A DNA stretch of 64,000 bases, from NCBI GenBank assembly GCA_963812335.1, contig CAWEUU010000006.1:66972-130971 (forward strand), read 5' to 3'. The translations under genes and the position numbers were made by a program. Under the pieces are notes generated by a model. It was not told the DNA's origin and made no database searches. It saw nothing but the letters and a program-made list of their open reading frames with translations. Shown piece after piece: positions 51,335 to 58,891 of the stretch. This stretch comes from VRUE01 sp963812335 (GTDB taxonomy: Bacteria > Actinomycetota > Thermoleophilia > Solirubrobacterales > 70-9). How positions within the stretch are numbered: position 1 is the stretch's first letter; each line of letters starts with the position of its first letter.

Positions 51335-51407
51335 AGCCGACGCCCGGATTTGAACCGGGGACCCCTTCATTACGAGTGAAGTGCTCTACCAACTGAGCTA
51401 CGTCGGC
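51335..51407 (-). tRNA. tRNA-Thr(CGT)
   Basis: 73 nt on the minus strand: acceptor GCCGACG/CGTCGGC with discriminator T, D arm GCTCAGTTGGTAGAGC, anticodon stem-loop CTTCACTCGTAATGAAG with anticodon CGT, and T arm CCCCGGTTCAAATCCGGG (in part). No CCA is encoded. It stands alone between the sulfur operon and a lipoprotein gene. Confidence 0.95.
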
Positions 51408-51467
51408 GCCCGGTCCCATTCTAGGTGTCGTGGTTCCGTCGCGCCCTTCCTCTGGCCGGATTCTTCT

Positions 51468-51899
51468 TCAGCGCTTTGCAAGGAAGGCGATCGAGCCGCC
51501 GGGACGAGAGCAGCTGACGGAAACGCCGGCCTTGACCACGGCCGCCAGGCAGCGGTATTCGTCGTAGATCTCGCAGGAGCCTCGCGAGGCCTCGTTGCGC
51601 GGTGCGCAGGATGCCTGCTTAGACCATGCCGCGACCACGCCACGCCCGACGTCGCAGCCGATGCCGGTGACCCGCAGCCCTTCGGTGCCGGCGACGGTCG
51701 TGCGCCCGCAGCCGCGCGCCGCGGCGCCGGGGGGCGCGGCGGGTGTCGTCGCGGTCGCCCTCTGCTCTTCCCGGGCGGATCCCTGGGGGCCATAGCCGGA
51801 CCCCGAGCCGTCGGAGCCGCAGCCGGTCGCCGCGAGCGTGGCCAGCGCGGCAAGGGTCGCAAGCGGGGCCAACGAACGGAAACGGCGGATGCGGTGCAT
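51468..51899 (-). CDS. Putative lipoprotein, cysteine-rich
   Basis: 143 residues with a lipoprotein signal peptide and lipobox (ATLAATGC), then a Gly/Ser-rich linker and a small domain with six or so cysteines (RGCGRTTV, GIGCDVGRG, ASCAPRNEA, GSCEIYDEYRC, VSCSRPGG). It probably is a disulfide-stabilised surface protein. ATG 51899 directly follows an in-frame GTG. No family is recognised. Confidence 0.65.
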   Translation of the reverse strand: MHRIRRFRSLAPLATLAALATLAATGCGSDGSGSGYGPQGSAREEQRATATTPAAPPGAAARGCGRTTVAGTEGLRVTGIGCDVGRGVVAAWSKQASCAPRNEASRGSCEIYDEYRCLAAVVKAGVSVSCSRPGGSIAFLAKR

Positions 51900-52001
51900 C
51901 ACCCAAACCTAGCCCAGCTTCTACCTGTGCTCCGCCTTGGTCTTCCCGCCGCGCCCCCGACACTGCGGCTGCGGCCGACCCCAGCCCCCTCTGGCCGCGG
52001 G

Positions 52002-52715
52002 TCAGACACCCAGCTCGCGGGCGCGAGCGAAGATCCGGTCGAGCATCGGTTCGGTGAGACGGCCTGTGAAGGTGTTCTGCTGACTCGGGTGGTAGCAGCC
52101 GAGCAGCGTCCATTCCTCGATCTCAACTTCGGCTCCGTGGCCGAACTTGGGCCGTGGTCGCGGCGCCGCGGTCCCCAGTCCGCGCAGCGCACGTAGCGCA
52201 CCGTCCCAGCCGAACGCACCCAAGGCGACGATCGTTCGACACCGCGTGAGCAGCGCCAGCTCGCGCCCGAGGTAGGGGAGGCACTCGTTGCGCTCGGCCG
52301 GAGTCGGCTTGTTGGCGGGCGGCGCGCAGCGCACGACGGCGGTGACGTAGGCGCCGTGCAGGCGCAGGCCGTCGCCGCTCTGACGCGAGTCGGGCCGGCT
52401 CGCGTAGCCGGCACGGTGCAGCGCGGCGTAGAGCCAGTCGCCCGAGCGGTCGCCGGTGAACATGCGACCGGTGCGGTTGGCGCCGTGCGCCGCCGGAGCC
52501 AGGCCTACGATCGCAAGCTGCGCTTCGGGGTCGCCGAACCCGGAGACCGGTCGGGCCCAGTAATCCTCACCCTGAAAGCGCCGTGGTGGCGCTGCGGCGC
52601 TGGCCTCCCGCCACTCGACCAGGCGCGGGCAGCGCCGGCAAGCGTGGACCTCGGCGGCGAGCCGCGCCAGTGAGTCGTCGGCTTGTGGCCGTGTGGCCCG
52701 GTGCGTTGTGGCCAT
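52002..52715 (-). CDS. Uracil-DNA glycosylase family 5 (UdgB)
   Basis: A 237-residue iron-sulfur uracil/hypoxanthine-DNA glycosylase. The first [4Fe-4S] cysteines are in HACRRCPRLVEWR; motif A reads IVGLAPAAHGANRTGRMFTGD, lacking the Asp/Asn catalytic residue of other families, as expected of UdgB; the C-terminal motif HPSQQNTFTGRL is diagnostic. Further cysteines lie in VVRCAPPANKPTPAERNEC. It removes deaminated bases from DNA. ATG 52715 is the start. Confidence 0.9.
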   Translation of the reverse strand: MATTHRATRPQADDSLARLAAEVHACRRCPRLVEWREASAAAPPRRFQGEDYWARPVSGFGDPEAQLAIVGLAPAAHGANRTGRMFTGDRSGDWLYAALHRAGYASRPDSRQSGDGLRLHGAYVTAVVRCAPPANKPTPAERNECLPYLGRELALLTRCRTIVALGAFGWDGALRALRGLGTAAPRPRPKFGHGAEVEIEEWTLLGCYHPSQQNTFTGRLTEPMLDRIFARARELGV

Positions 52716-52899
52716 GCCGGAACTGAATCACGTTTCACCTGCTCCACCCCGCCCTCCAGACCCATTTCCCCGGTTCTCCCATGGCCCCTCAGGACGCACT
52801 CCGAGCAACCATTCGGCGAATTGCTGGAAAAAGTGCCACTATTTTGCTAGGACGAAGCAAAGGCCCGAGTTCGGGCTGGAGAGCCACCTTTGCGACCAA

Positions 52900-52905
52900 T
52901 ATAAT
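52900..52905 (+). promoter_or_regulatory. Candidate -10 element for the wHTH gene
   Basis: TATAAT at 52900-52905 in an unusually AT-rich 230-bp intergenic region (52716-52945) fits a sigma-70 -10 box, placing a transcript start about 35 nt before ATG 52946. No convincing TTGACA-like -35 is seen at the right distance. The remainder of the intergenic region has no recognised gene. Confidence 0.4.
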
Positions 52906-52945
52906 GGAGTGGTTAGGCCACCCAGCAACGATCGGAGGAGTCACT

Positions 52946-53644
52946 ATGCCCGCAAAGAGCAAGACCGCCAAAGGTAGGAAAAAAGGAAAATCGCGCCCGA
53001 AGAGCAAACGAGGCGTCAACCAGGATCTGGTCAAATCGCTGGCCCACGAGCTTCGCGCCGAGATCCTGGCGATCCTCAATGAACGGATGGCCAGCCCCAA
53101 TGAACTTGCGAAGGAGCTCGACGAAGGGCTGAGCCAGGTCAGCTACCACGTCAAAGTCCTCAAGGACTACAACGTCATCACCCTCGTCAAGACCGAGCCG
53201 CGACGCGGAGCTGTGGAGCACTACTACCGCGCCACCTCGCGCGCCTACCTGACCGATCGCGACTGGCGCGAACTGCCGGAGTCGGCCCGGGTCGCGATGA
53301 GCGCCGACCTGTTCCAGACGATCCTCGACGACGTCGTCGCCTCGCTCGAGGGTGAAGTCTTCGACCAGCGTGAGGACCGGCACATGAGCTGGACCCCGAT
53401 GATGGTCGACCAGCAGGGGTGGGAGGAGATCAGCGGCATCCTCGATGGCGCGCTGAAGCAAGTGCTCAAAGCCCAGGCGGCAGCGGTCAAGCGGCTGGCC
53501 AAATCGAAAGAGGACGGCATCAACATGTCAGTCTCGATGATCGGCTACGAGGTTCCGGAGAAGGCGGCCAAGAAAGTTCCGAAGCGCAAATCGAAAGGCT
53601 CGGCCAAGAAGGCGAAAGGCAAAGCGAAAGCGAAGCGCAAGTAG
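52946..53644 (+). CDS. ArsR-like winged-helix regulator with lysine-rich tails
   Basis: A 232-residue protein. The N-terminal tail (KTAKGRKKGKSRPKSKRG) is strongly basic. The winged helix (about 28-100) reads SLAHELRAEILAILNERMAS, PNELAKELDEGLSQVSYHV and LVKTEPRRGAVEHYYRA. A middle helical region follows, and the C-terminus is a histone-H1-like KKAKGKAKAKRK tail. This suggests a DNA-binding regulator with additional non-specific DNA contact or nucleoid role, an inference. GGAGGAG at 52934-52940 marks ATG 52946. Confidence 0.8.
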   Translation: MPAKSKTAKGRKKGKSRPKSKRGVNQDLVKSLAHELRAEILAILNERMASPNELAKELDEGLSQVSYHVKVLKDYNVITLVKTEPRRGAVEHYYRATSRAYLTDRDWRELPESARVAMSADLFQTILDDVVASLEGEVFDQREDRHMSWTPMMVDQQGWEEISGILDGALKQVLKAQAAAVKRLAKSKEDGINMSVSMIGYEVPEKAAKKVPKRKSKGSAKKAKGKAKAKRK

Positions 53645-53700
53645 CACGGGCTCGGCCGGCGCAATTCCCGGTGAGTCCAAGCCCATAGGCTCCCCGGCCT

Positions 53701-54240
53701 GTGGGCGCCGATCCTTCAGCAGGTGGCTATGGCGGACGGCGCGGCTTCGGCCGCGCCGTCGTCGTCTCGGCCCTGATCCTCGTCGCGACCGTCGTCGCGG
53801 GGGGCGGATGCGGTCCCAGCGGCCACGGCGCCGAGACCGACCCCGAGAAGGGGGCCGATGCGGCGATCCTCAACCAGGCGCTCGCTCGCGAGCTCACGCT
53901 GCTCGGCGCCTACACGCGCCTGCAGCCGCTGTCGGGCGGCTCGCGCCGCACCGTCGTGCGACGCCTGCGCGCCGAGCAGCAGGAATACGTCGACGACATA
54001 ACCAAGGCGATTCGGGGTCTCGGCGGCGATACCGAAGCCGAATCGGAAGCACTCGACCTCCCCGTGGACGCCGGCCGGGCGACCCTGCTCGAATCGATCG
54101 GCGAGCTGGAGGAAGCCGCGCTCGACTTCTACGTCGGCCAGGCAGCGCAGCTCAACACGCCGGCGCCGCGCACTCTCGATGCCTGGCTTGCCGCCGGTCA
54201 CGCCCAGCACGTGGTCGAGCTGTCGAATGGTGGGGGATGA
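53701..54240 (+). CDS. Lipoprotein with ferritin-like helical domain
   Basis: 179 residues: a signal sequence (AVVVSALILVATVVAGGGC) with a lipobox-like cysteine, then a helical domain (AILNQALARELTLLGAYTRL, RLRAEQQEYVDDITKAIRGL, LEEAALDFYVGQAAQL) resembling the ferritin-like DUF4439 group. A full set of di-iron ligands is not apparent. The start is GTG 53701. pgsA follows after 12 bp, so they may be co-transcribed. Confidence 0.6.
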   Translation: MGADPSAGGYGGRRGFGRAVVVSALILVATVVAGGGCGPSGHGAETDPEKGADAAILNQALARELTLLGAYTRLQPLSGGSRRTVVRRLRAEQQEYVDDITKAIRGLGGDTEAESEALDLPVDAGRATLLESIGELEEAALDFYVGQAAQLNTPAPRTLDAWLAAGHAQHVVELSNGGG

Positions 54241-54252
54241 TTCCCGCGTGAC

Positions 54253-54807
54253 ATGTTCCCGCTGACGCTGGCTAACACGCTGACCCTGCTGCGCATCCTC
54301 GCCGTGCCGGTCGTAGTCGTCGCCCTGCTCGGAGAGACCCCCAACGGTGATGCGCTGGCCGCGGGCGTCTTCGCCCTGGCGGCGCTGACCGACGGCCTCG
54401 ACGGCTACTTCGCGCGCTCGCGCGACGCCGTCACCACCTTCGGCAAGCTGATGGACCCGTTTGCCGACAAGCTGCTGATCACCGCGGCGCTGGTCTCTCT
54501 GGTCTCGCTCGACCGCCTCCAAGCCTGGGTCGCGATGGTGATCATTGCCCGCGAGATCGCGGTCACCGGGTTGCGCGCGATCGCCGCTGAGCGCGGAGTC
54601 GTGATCGCCGCCAGTTGGATGGGCAAGGTGAAGACTGTGCTGCAGATCGCTGCCGTGATCGCGCTGATCGCCGCCAATCCGGCGCCGCCGTGGGTCGACG
54701 TTCTCGTCTACCTCGCGGTGGCGGCGACGGTGATCAGCGGCGCCGACTACTTCCTCGGCCTGCGCCGCCGGCTCAACTCGCAGGAGCCTCCAGCCACTCG
54801 CGCATAG
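54253..54807 (+). CDS. pgsA: CDP-diacylglycerol-glycerol-3-phosphate 3-phosphatidyltransferase
   Basis: Makes phosphatidylglycerophosphate, the precursor of phosphatidylglycerol and cardiolipin, in the cytoplasmic membrane. The CDP-alcohol phosphatidyltransferase motif D-G-x2-A-R-x8-G-x3-D-x3-D appears as TDGLDGYFARSRDAVTTFGK followed by LMDPFADK. The 184-residue protein has five to six helices. The 3' end overlaps the convergent folE2 gene by 35 bp. Confidence 0.92.
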   Translation: MFPLTLANTLTLLRILAVPVVVVALLGETPNGDALAAGVFALAALTDGLDGYFARSRDAVTTFGKLMDPFADKLLITAALVSLVSLDRLQAWVAMVIIAREIAVTGLRAIAAERGVVIAASWMGKVKTVLQIAAVIALIAANPAPPWVDVLVYLAVAATVISGADYFLGLRRRLNSQEPPATRA

Positions 54808-55780
54808 TGATGTGGCGCCGCTCGTGCCCGCCGCTCTCGAGCTCGGCGCGCAGGTCTTCGAGCTTGCCGTAGCGCTCGGCGACGACGTTGTGGCGGTGGA
54901 TCGTCTCGAGATTCTCCTGGCGCGCCATCACGAAGGCGTCGCCGGGCAGGTTGGGGTAGTCGGCGGTGACGCGGCGCACCATCTCGCGCACGCAGTCCTC
55001 GACGAAGCGCGGCTGCGCGTGCGCCTTGGCCACCACCGCTAGCTCGTCGGGCCGCTTCATCAGCTCGTATATCTCCGAGCTCATCGACTGCTCAACGATG
55101 CGCAGTAGCTCGGGCGCGTCGATCCAGGCAGGGCCGCCCTCGGGGCAGCCGATGTGCAGCGTGCCGATCCCGCGCTGATTGTGGGTGGCGACAGGGACGG
55201 CCTCGATCGCCGCCTCGATCTGCTCGGCGTCGAAGCCGCGCTCGGCCAGGCGCTCGCGGGCGAGGCCGCCGACCATCTCCTGCGCGCAGGGGCAGGCGGT
55301 CATGCCCTGGGCCTGTACGCCGGTCAGCGTCCGCGTCCCCCGTAGCGAGTCGACCGCGGTGCCGAAGAGGCCGTAGATCTCCTGCGTCGAGATGCCGCTC
55401 ACCGGCGTCGTCACGGTCTCGGGATAGCGCGCTGCGACGGTGACCTCGGCGCGCAGACCGCCCTGGCGCTCGCGCACGCGCTCGGCGATATGGGCGGCCA
55501 GCACCTCGGCGCGGAACGCCTCGCCGAGCACGACCTCGTCGATCGCCTCGCCGACGATTTCCTCGAAGCGCGACATGTGCACGCCGGCCTGGCGCGGGTT
55601 GAGGTCGACGAAGCATTCGAACTCGGCGTGGAAGAGGTTCTCGGCCCCGTCGGCCTTGACCCGGATCACCTTCTCGACCCCGGTGACTCCGACGCGCGAG
55701 AGGCTCACGCGGGTGGCCGGTGCGCCCGACTGGACGTCGGGCGTCGCGGGCGAGAGCGGGGTGGGAGGGCGGGTCGCCAT
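54773..55780 (-). CDS. folE2: GTP cyclohydrolase I type 2 (FolE2/MptA)
   Basis: A 335-residue zinc- or other metal-using GTP cyclohydrolase IB, first step of folate (tetrahydropterin) synthesis. The family Cys in GMTACPCAQEMVGGLAR, the N-terminal GVTGVEKVIRVK and HMSRFEEIVGEAI are visible, as is the C-terminal HRHNVVAERYG. ATG 55780 is the start. The gene is divergent from a sigma factor gene (109 bp between starts) and overlaps pgsA at its end. Confidence 0.92.
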   Translation of the reverse strand: MATRPPTPLSPATPDVQSGAPATRVSLSRVGVTGVEKVIRVKADGAENLFHAEFECFVDLNPRQAGVHMSRFEEIVGEAIDEVVLGEAFRAEVLAAHIAERVRERQGGLRAEVTVAARYPETVTTPVSGISTQEIYGLFGTAVDSLRGTRTLTGVQAQGMTACPCAQEMVGGLARERLAERGFDAEQIEAAIEAVPVATHNQRGIGTLHIGCPEGGPAWIDAPELLRIVEQSMSSEIYELMKRPDELAVVAKAHAQPRFVEDCVREMVRRVTADYPNLPGDAFVMARQENLETIHRHNVVAERYGKLEDLRAELESGGHERRHITMREWLEAPAS

Positions 55781-55889
55781 CGGCGCATGAAGCGTAGGCG
55801 ATCGTCCCTATACTTCCCCAGGCCGAAGCGTTGGGGTCGGCCCCCGGGGAGGGGAACAGGGTTGCAGTGGAGGCATTGAGATCGAGCCT

Positions 55890-57014
55890 TTGGAGACGGT
55901 CCCGCAGGGACTGAGTCAGGATTCGGACGCGCAGCCGGAGGGGCCGCAGGAGCTCCAGGCGCTGTTCGCCCTCGGCCGCGAGCGCGGCTACCTCACCTTC
56001 GAGCAGATCGCCGCCACGCTCGAGGAGGTCGAGGTGACCAAGGAGCAGGTCACCGGCCTGCACTCGCACCTGGTCGAGCACGGCGTCGAAGTGATCGCCG
56101 AGGACGGCGTCAGCGCTTACAAGGAGCAGCGCGCGAGCGCGACCAACGGCAGCGGCCCGAAGAAGCAGGAGCTCGACCTCACGGTCGAACCGAGCCTCGA
56201 CTCGCTGCGCCTCTACCTGCGCTCGATCGGCCAGGTCGACCTGCTCACCGCGAGCCAGGAGGTTGAGCTGGCGAAGCGGATCGAGCGCGGCGACATGATC
56301 GCCAAGCGGCAGATGGTCGAGGCCAACCTGCGGCTCGTCGTCTCGATCGCGAAAGGCTATCTGGGCCGCGGGCTCAGCTTCCTCGACCTGATCCAGGAGG
56401 GCTCGCTGGGCTTGATCCGGGCGGTCGAGAAGTTCGATTACCGCCGCGGCTACAAGTTCTCCACCTACGCGACCTGGTGGATCCGCCAGGCGGTGACGCG
56501 GGCGATCGCCGACAAGGCGCGCACGATCCGCATTCCGGTGCACATGGTCGAGAAGCTCAATCGCGTCGCCCACGTCGAGCGCCAACTCGTCCAGCGCCTC
56601 GGCCGCGAGCCGGAGCCGGCCGAGATCGCCGAGGAGCTGCGCTGGCCGCTCGGCGAAGTCCGCGAGATCCTCCGCGTCGCCCAACTGCCGGTCTCGCTGG
56701 AGAAACCGGTCGGCGACGAGGACGATTCGGAGCTGGGCGACTTCGTCGCCGACGACACCGTCGCCGAGCCCTTCGAAGAAGCGAGCGACCACCTGCAGAA
56801 GGAGGGCGTGCGCAGGGCGCTGACAGCGCTGCCCGAGCGCGAGCGCAACGTGATCGAGCTGCGCTACGGCCTCACCGGCCTGGAGCCGATGACCCTGGAG
56901 GAGGTCGGCAATACCTTCGGCGTCACCCGCGAGCGGATCCGCCAGATCGAGAACAACACCCTGAAAAAACTCCAGCACCTGCCTGAGGCTCAAATGCTCA
57001 GGGACGCGAGCTAA
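55890..57014 (+). CDS. RNA polymerase sigma-70 factor, primary (RpoD/SigA) type
   Basis: A 374-residue sigma factor. Region 1.1-like residues 1-95, region 1.2 (DSLRLYLRSIGQVDLLTASQ), region 2 (DLIQEGSLGLIRAVEKFDYR, KFSTYATWWIRQAVTRAIAD), region 3 (IPVHMVEKLNRVAHVERQL) and region 4 (TLEEVGNTFGVTRERIRQIENN) are complete, so it should recognise standard -35/-10 promoters. It could be the housekeeping sigma or a close group-2 paralogue. TTG 55890 is the first usable start; a better start is not visible in frame. Confidence 0.9.
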   Translation: METVPQGLSQDSDAQPEGPQELQALFALGRERGYLTFEQIAATLEEVEVTKEQVTGLHSHLVEHGVEVIAEDGVSAYKEQRASATNGSGPKKQELDLTVEPSLDSLRLYLRSIGQVDLLTASQEVELAKRIERGDMIAKRQMVEANLRLVVSIAKGYLGRGLSFLDLIQEGSLGLIRAVEKFDYRRGYKFSTYATWWIRQAVTRAIADKARTIRIPVHMVEKLNRVAHVERQLVQRLGREPEPAEIAEELRWPLGEVREILRVAQLPVSLEKPVGDEDDSELGDFVADDTVAEPFEEASDHLQKEGVRRALTALPERERNVIELRYGLTGLEPMTLEEVGNTFGVTRERIRQIENNTLKKLQHLPEAQMLRDAS

Positions 57015-57019
57015 ACCTG

Positions 57020-57035
57020 GTATCCGGTGGGATAC
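57020..57035. repeat. Short perfect hairpin after the sigma factor gene
   Basis: GTATCC-GGTG-GGATAC, a perfect 6-bp stem with a 4-base loop, 5 bp after the sigma-factor stop and 8 bp before the next ATG. It occupies the place of the ribosome binding site of the DUF385 gene, so it could act as an operator or RNA hairpin. No T-run follows. Confidence 0.5.
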
Positions 57036-57043
57036 TGAGCCCG

Positions 57044-57505
57044 ATGCCCTCCGGCGACAAGTTCTATTCGCGCCTTTCTCAGCGGATCGGGGCGACCGGG
57101 TTGCGCTGGGCCGGCAAGCTCAATGTCCCGATCTACCGCCTCTCGGGTGGGCGAATCTGGGGCAAGGTGAACGAGGCCCCTGTCCTGTTGCTGACCACCA
57201 CGGGACGTAAATCGGGCCAGCGGCGGACCGCCCCGGTGGTCTACCTGGCCGATGGCGAGAACGTGGTGGTGATCGGCTCCAACGCGGGCCACAGCCGCAC
57301 GCCCGCCTGGTCGCTGAACCTGAAGGCGAACCCCGAGGCCGAGGTCGAGCTCGGGCGGGTGCGGCGGCAGGTGCGTGCCCGCGTCGCCGAGGGAGACGAG
57401 CGCGCAGACCTCTGGCGCAAGCACAACGAGCAGTACTCCGGCTTCGACGAATACGAGGCCCGCACCGATCGCGAGATCGCCCTCTTCGTGCTGGAGCCCC
57501 ACTGA
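57044..57505 (+). CDS. F420-type (DUF385) nitroreductase/deazaflavin oxidoreductase
   Basis: A 153-residue protein of the FDOR superfamily typical of actinobacteria, using the deazaflavin F420 to reduce quinones, nitro compounds or other acceptors. The signature TTGRKSGQRRTAPVVYLADG, then VVVIGSNAGHSRTPAWSLNL, is the F420-binding split barrel. The catalytic substrate is unknown. It is followed after 2 bp by a SnoaL-like gene. Confidence 0.87.
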   Translation: MPSGDKFYSRLSQRIGATGLRWAGKLNVPIYRLSGGRIWGKVNEAPVLLLTTTGRKSGQRRTAPVVYLADGENVVVIGSNAGHSRTPAWSLNLKANPEAEVELGRVRRQVRARVAEGDERADLWRKHNEQYSGFDEYEARTDREIALFVLEPH

Positions 57506-57507
57506 GC

Positions 57508-57891
57508 ATGGCCGCCGCACCGCACCCGTTCCGGCTTGCCGCCGAGCGCAAGGACCTGGACGCGGCGAAGGCGGCGCTGCGCGAGGACGTCGTCCTGCAC
57601 AGTCCGATTCTCTTCCGGGGCTTCGAGGGACGTGAGATAGTCCTGCAGGTGCTGACCCACGTCATCGCCACGCTCGAAGACTTCCGCTACACCGATGAGC
57701 TCAGCGACGAGCAGACCGTCGTCCTGCGCTTCAAAGCCCGGGTCGGCGACCGCGAGTTGGAGGGAATCGACTTCCTCGAGCTCGACGAGGACGGCCTCGT
57801 ACGGGAGCTGACGGTGTTCATGCGCCCGATGTCGGCGCTGACCGCGTTCAACGAGCAGATGGCCGCCCGTCTCGGCGTCGAGGCGGGATAA
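57508..57891 (+). CDS. SnoaL/NTF2-like small protein
   Basis: 127 residues with an NTF2-like alpha-beta barrel pattern (PFRLAAERKDLDAAKAALRE, VVLHSPILFRGFEGREIVLQ, EGIDFLELDEDGLVRELTVF). Members act as small isomerases, cyclases or binding proteins; no catalytic pair can be named here. The start codon lies 2 bp after the F420-type gene, so a joint role is plausible. Confidence 0.75.
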   Translation: MAAAPHPFRLAAERKDLDAAKAALREDVVLHSPILFRGFEGREIVLQVLTHVIATLEDFRYTDELSDEQTVVLRFKARVGDRELEGIDFLELDEDGLVRELTVFMRPMSALTAFNEQMAARLGVEAG

Positions 57892-57907
57892 ACTCGGCAC
57901 TTCTCCT

Positions 57908-57989
57908 GGGGGAGTGTCCGAGTGGTTAAAGGAGACTGGCTGTAAACCAGTTGGCTATGCCTACGCAGGTTCGAATCCTGCCTCCCCCA
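57908..57989 (+). tRNA. tRNA-Tyr(GTA)
   Basis: An 82-nt class II tRNA. Acceptor GGGGGAG pairs with CTCCCCC, discriminator A; anticodon stem-loop ACTGGCTGTAAACCAGT with anticodon GTA; a variable arm follows and the T arm is GCAGGTTCGAATCCTGC. A MerR gene begins right after it. Confidence 0.95.
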
Positions 57990-58014
57990 TATGAGCAAGC
58001 CCGCCGAGGGCGAG

Positions 58015-58767
58015 ATGACTATCCGCGAGCTGGCGGAGCGGACCGGGATGACCGTCCGCAACATCCGCGCCCACCAGACGCGTGGATTGCTGCCGCCGCC
58101 AACCGTCCGTGGCCGCACCGGCTACTTCGGCGAGGAGCACGTCGCGCGGATCGAGCTGACCCGCGAGATGCAGGCCGACGGGCTCAACCTGGAGGCGATC
58201 CGGCGCGTGCTCGACAGCGGCGAAGGCTCCGCCTCGGCGATCTTCGACTTCACCCGCGCCCTCCGCACCCCCTTCGAAGACGAGGCTCCGGAAATCGTCG
58301 ACGCCGACGAGCTGACCGCGGTCTGGGGCGACGCCGCGGACGCGAAGCTGCGGGAACGGGCGGAAAAGCTCGGCCTCTTTCGCTCCCTGCCCGACGGGCG
58401 GATCGAGGTGATCAGCCCGCAGCTGCTGCGCGCAGCCGCTGAGTTGGCCGCGCTCGGGATCGGGCCGGAGGGCGCCCTCGTCACTGCCGAGAAATTGCGT
58501 CGCCATGCCGACGGCGTCGCCCGTGCCTTTGTCGAGCTGTTCGTCAAGGAGGTCTGGCAACCGTTCGACCGCGCCGGCCGGCCCGAGCGCGACTGGCCGA
58601 AGATGAGCGAGGCGCTCGAACGGATGCGCCCGCTCGCGGCCGGCGCCCTCCTCGCGACCTTCCAGATCGCGATGGGGGAGGCGGTGGAGAAGGAGAGCGA
58701 GCGAACCCTGCGGCTCGCCGCCCGGCCCGCCAAGCGGTCTGGGAAGCGGCGCAAACGCTCCGACTAG
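58015..58767 (+). CDS. MerR-family transcriptional regulator
   Basis: 250 residues. The N-terminal MerR winged helix reads MTIRELAERTGMTVRNIRAH and QTRGLLPPPTVRGRTGYFGE, with RIELTREMQADGLNLEAI after it. The long C-terminal part (about 80-250) is helical and lacks metal-binding cysteines, so it may bind an organic effector. ATG 58015 has an upstream GAGGGCGAG site; an ATG at 57991, one base after the tRNA, is in the same frame but would have its ribosome binding site in the tRNA. Confidence 0.88.
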   Translation: MTIRELAERTGMTVRNIRAHQTRGLLPPPTVRGRTGYFGEEHVARIELTREMQADGLNLEAIRRVLDSGEGSASAIFDFTRALRTPFEDEAPEIVDADELTAVWGDAADAKLRERAEKLGLFRSLPDGRIEVISPQLLRAAAELAALGIGPEGALVTAEKLRRHADGVARAFVELFVKEVWQPFDRAGRPERDWPKMSEALERMRPLAAGALLATFQIAMGEAVEKESERTLRLAARPAKRSGKRRKRSD

Positions 58768-58891
58768 GCGAGCCCTGCGCTTGTGCGGCGATCGCTGACG
58801 GGCTGACGCGGCGAGTGTTGCCCGGCGCCGAGCGCCTGCCCGACACGCTCGCCCAGCGCGGCGCCGAAGCGCGCCGCATAATCTCCAGCAG

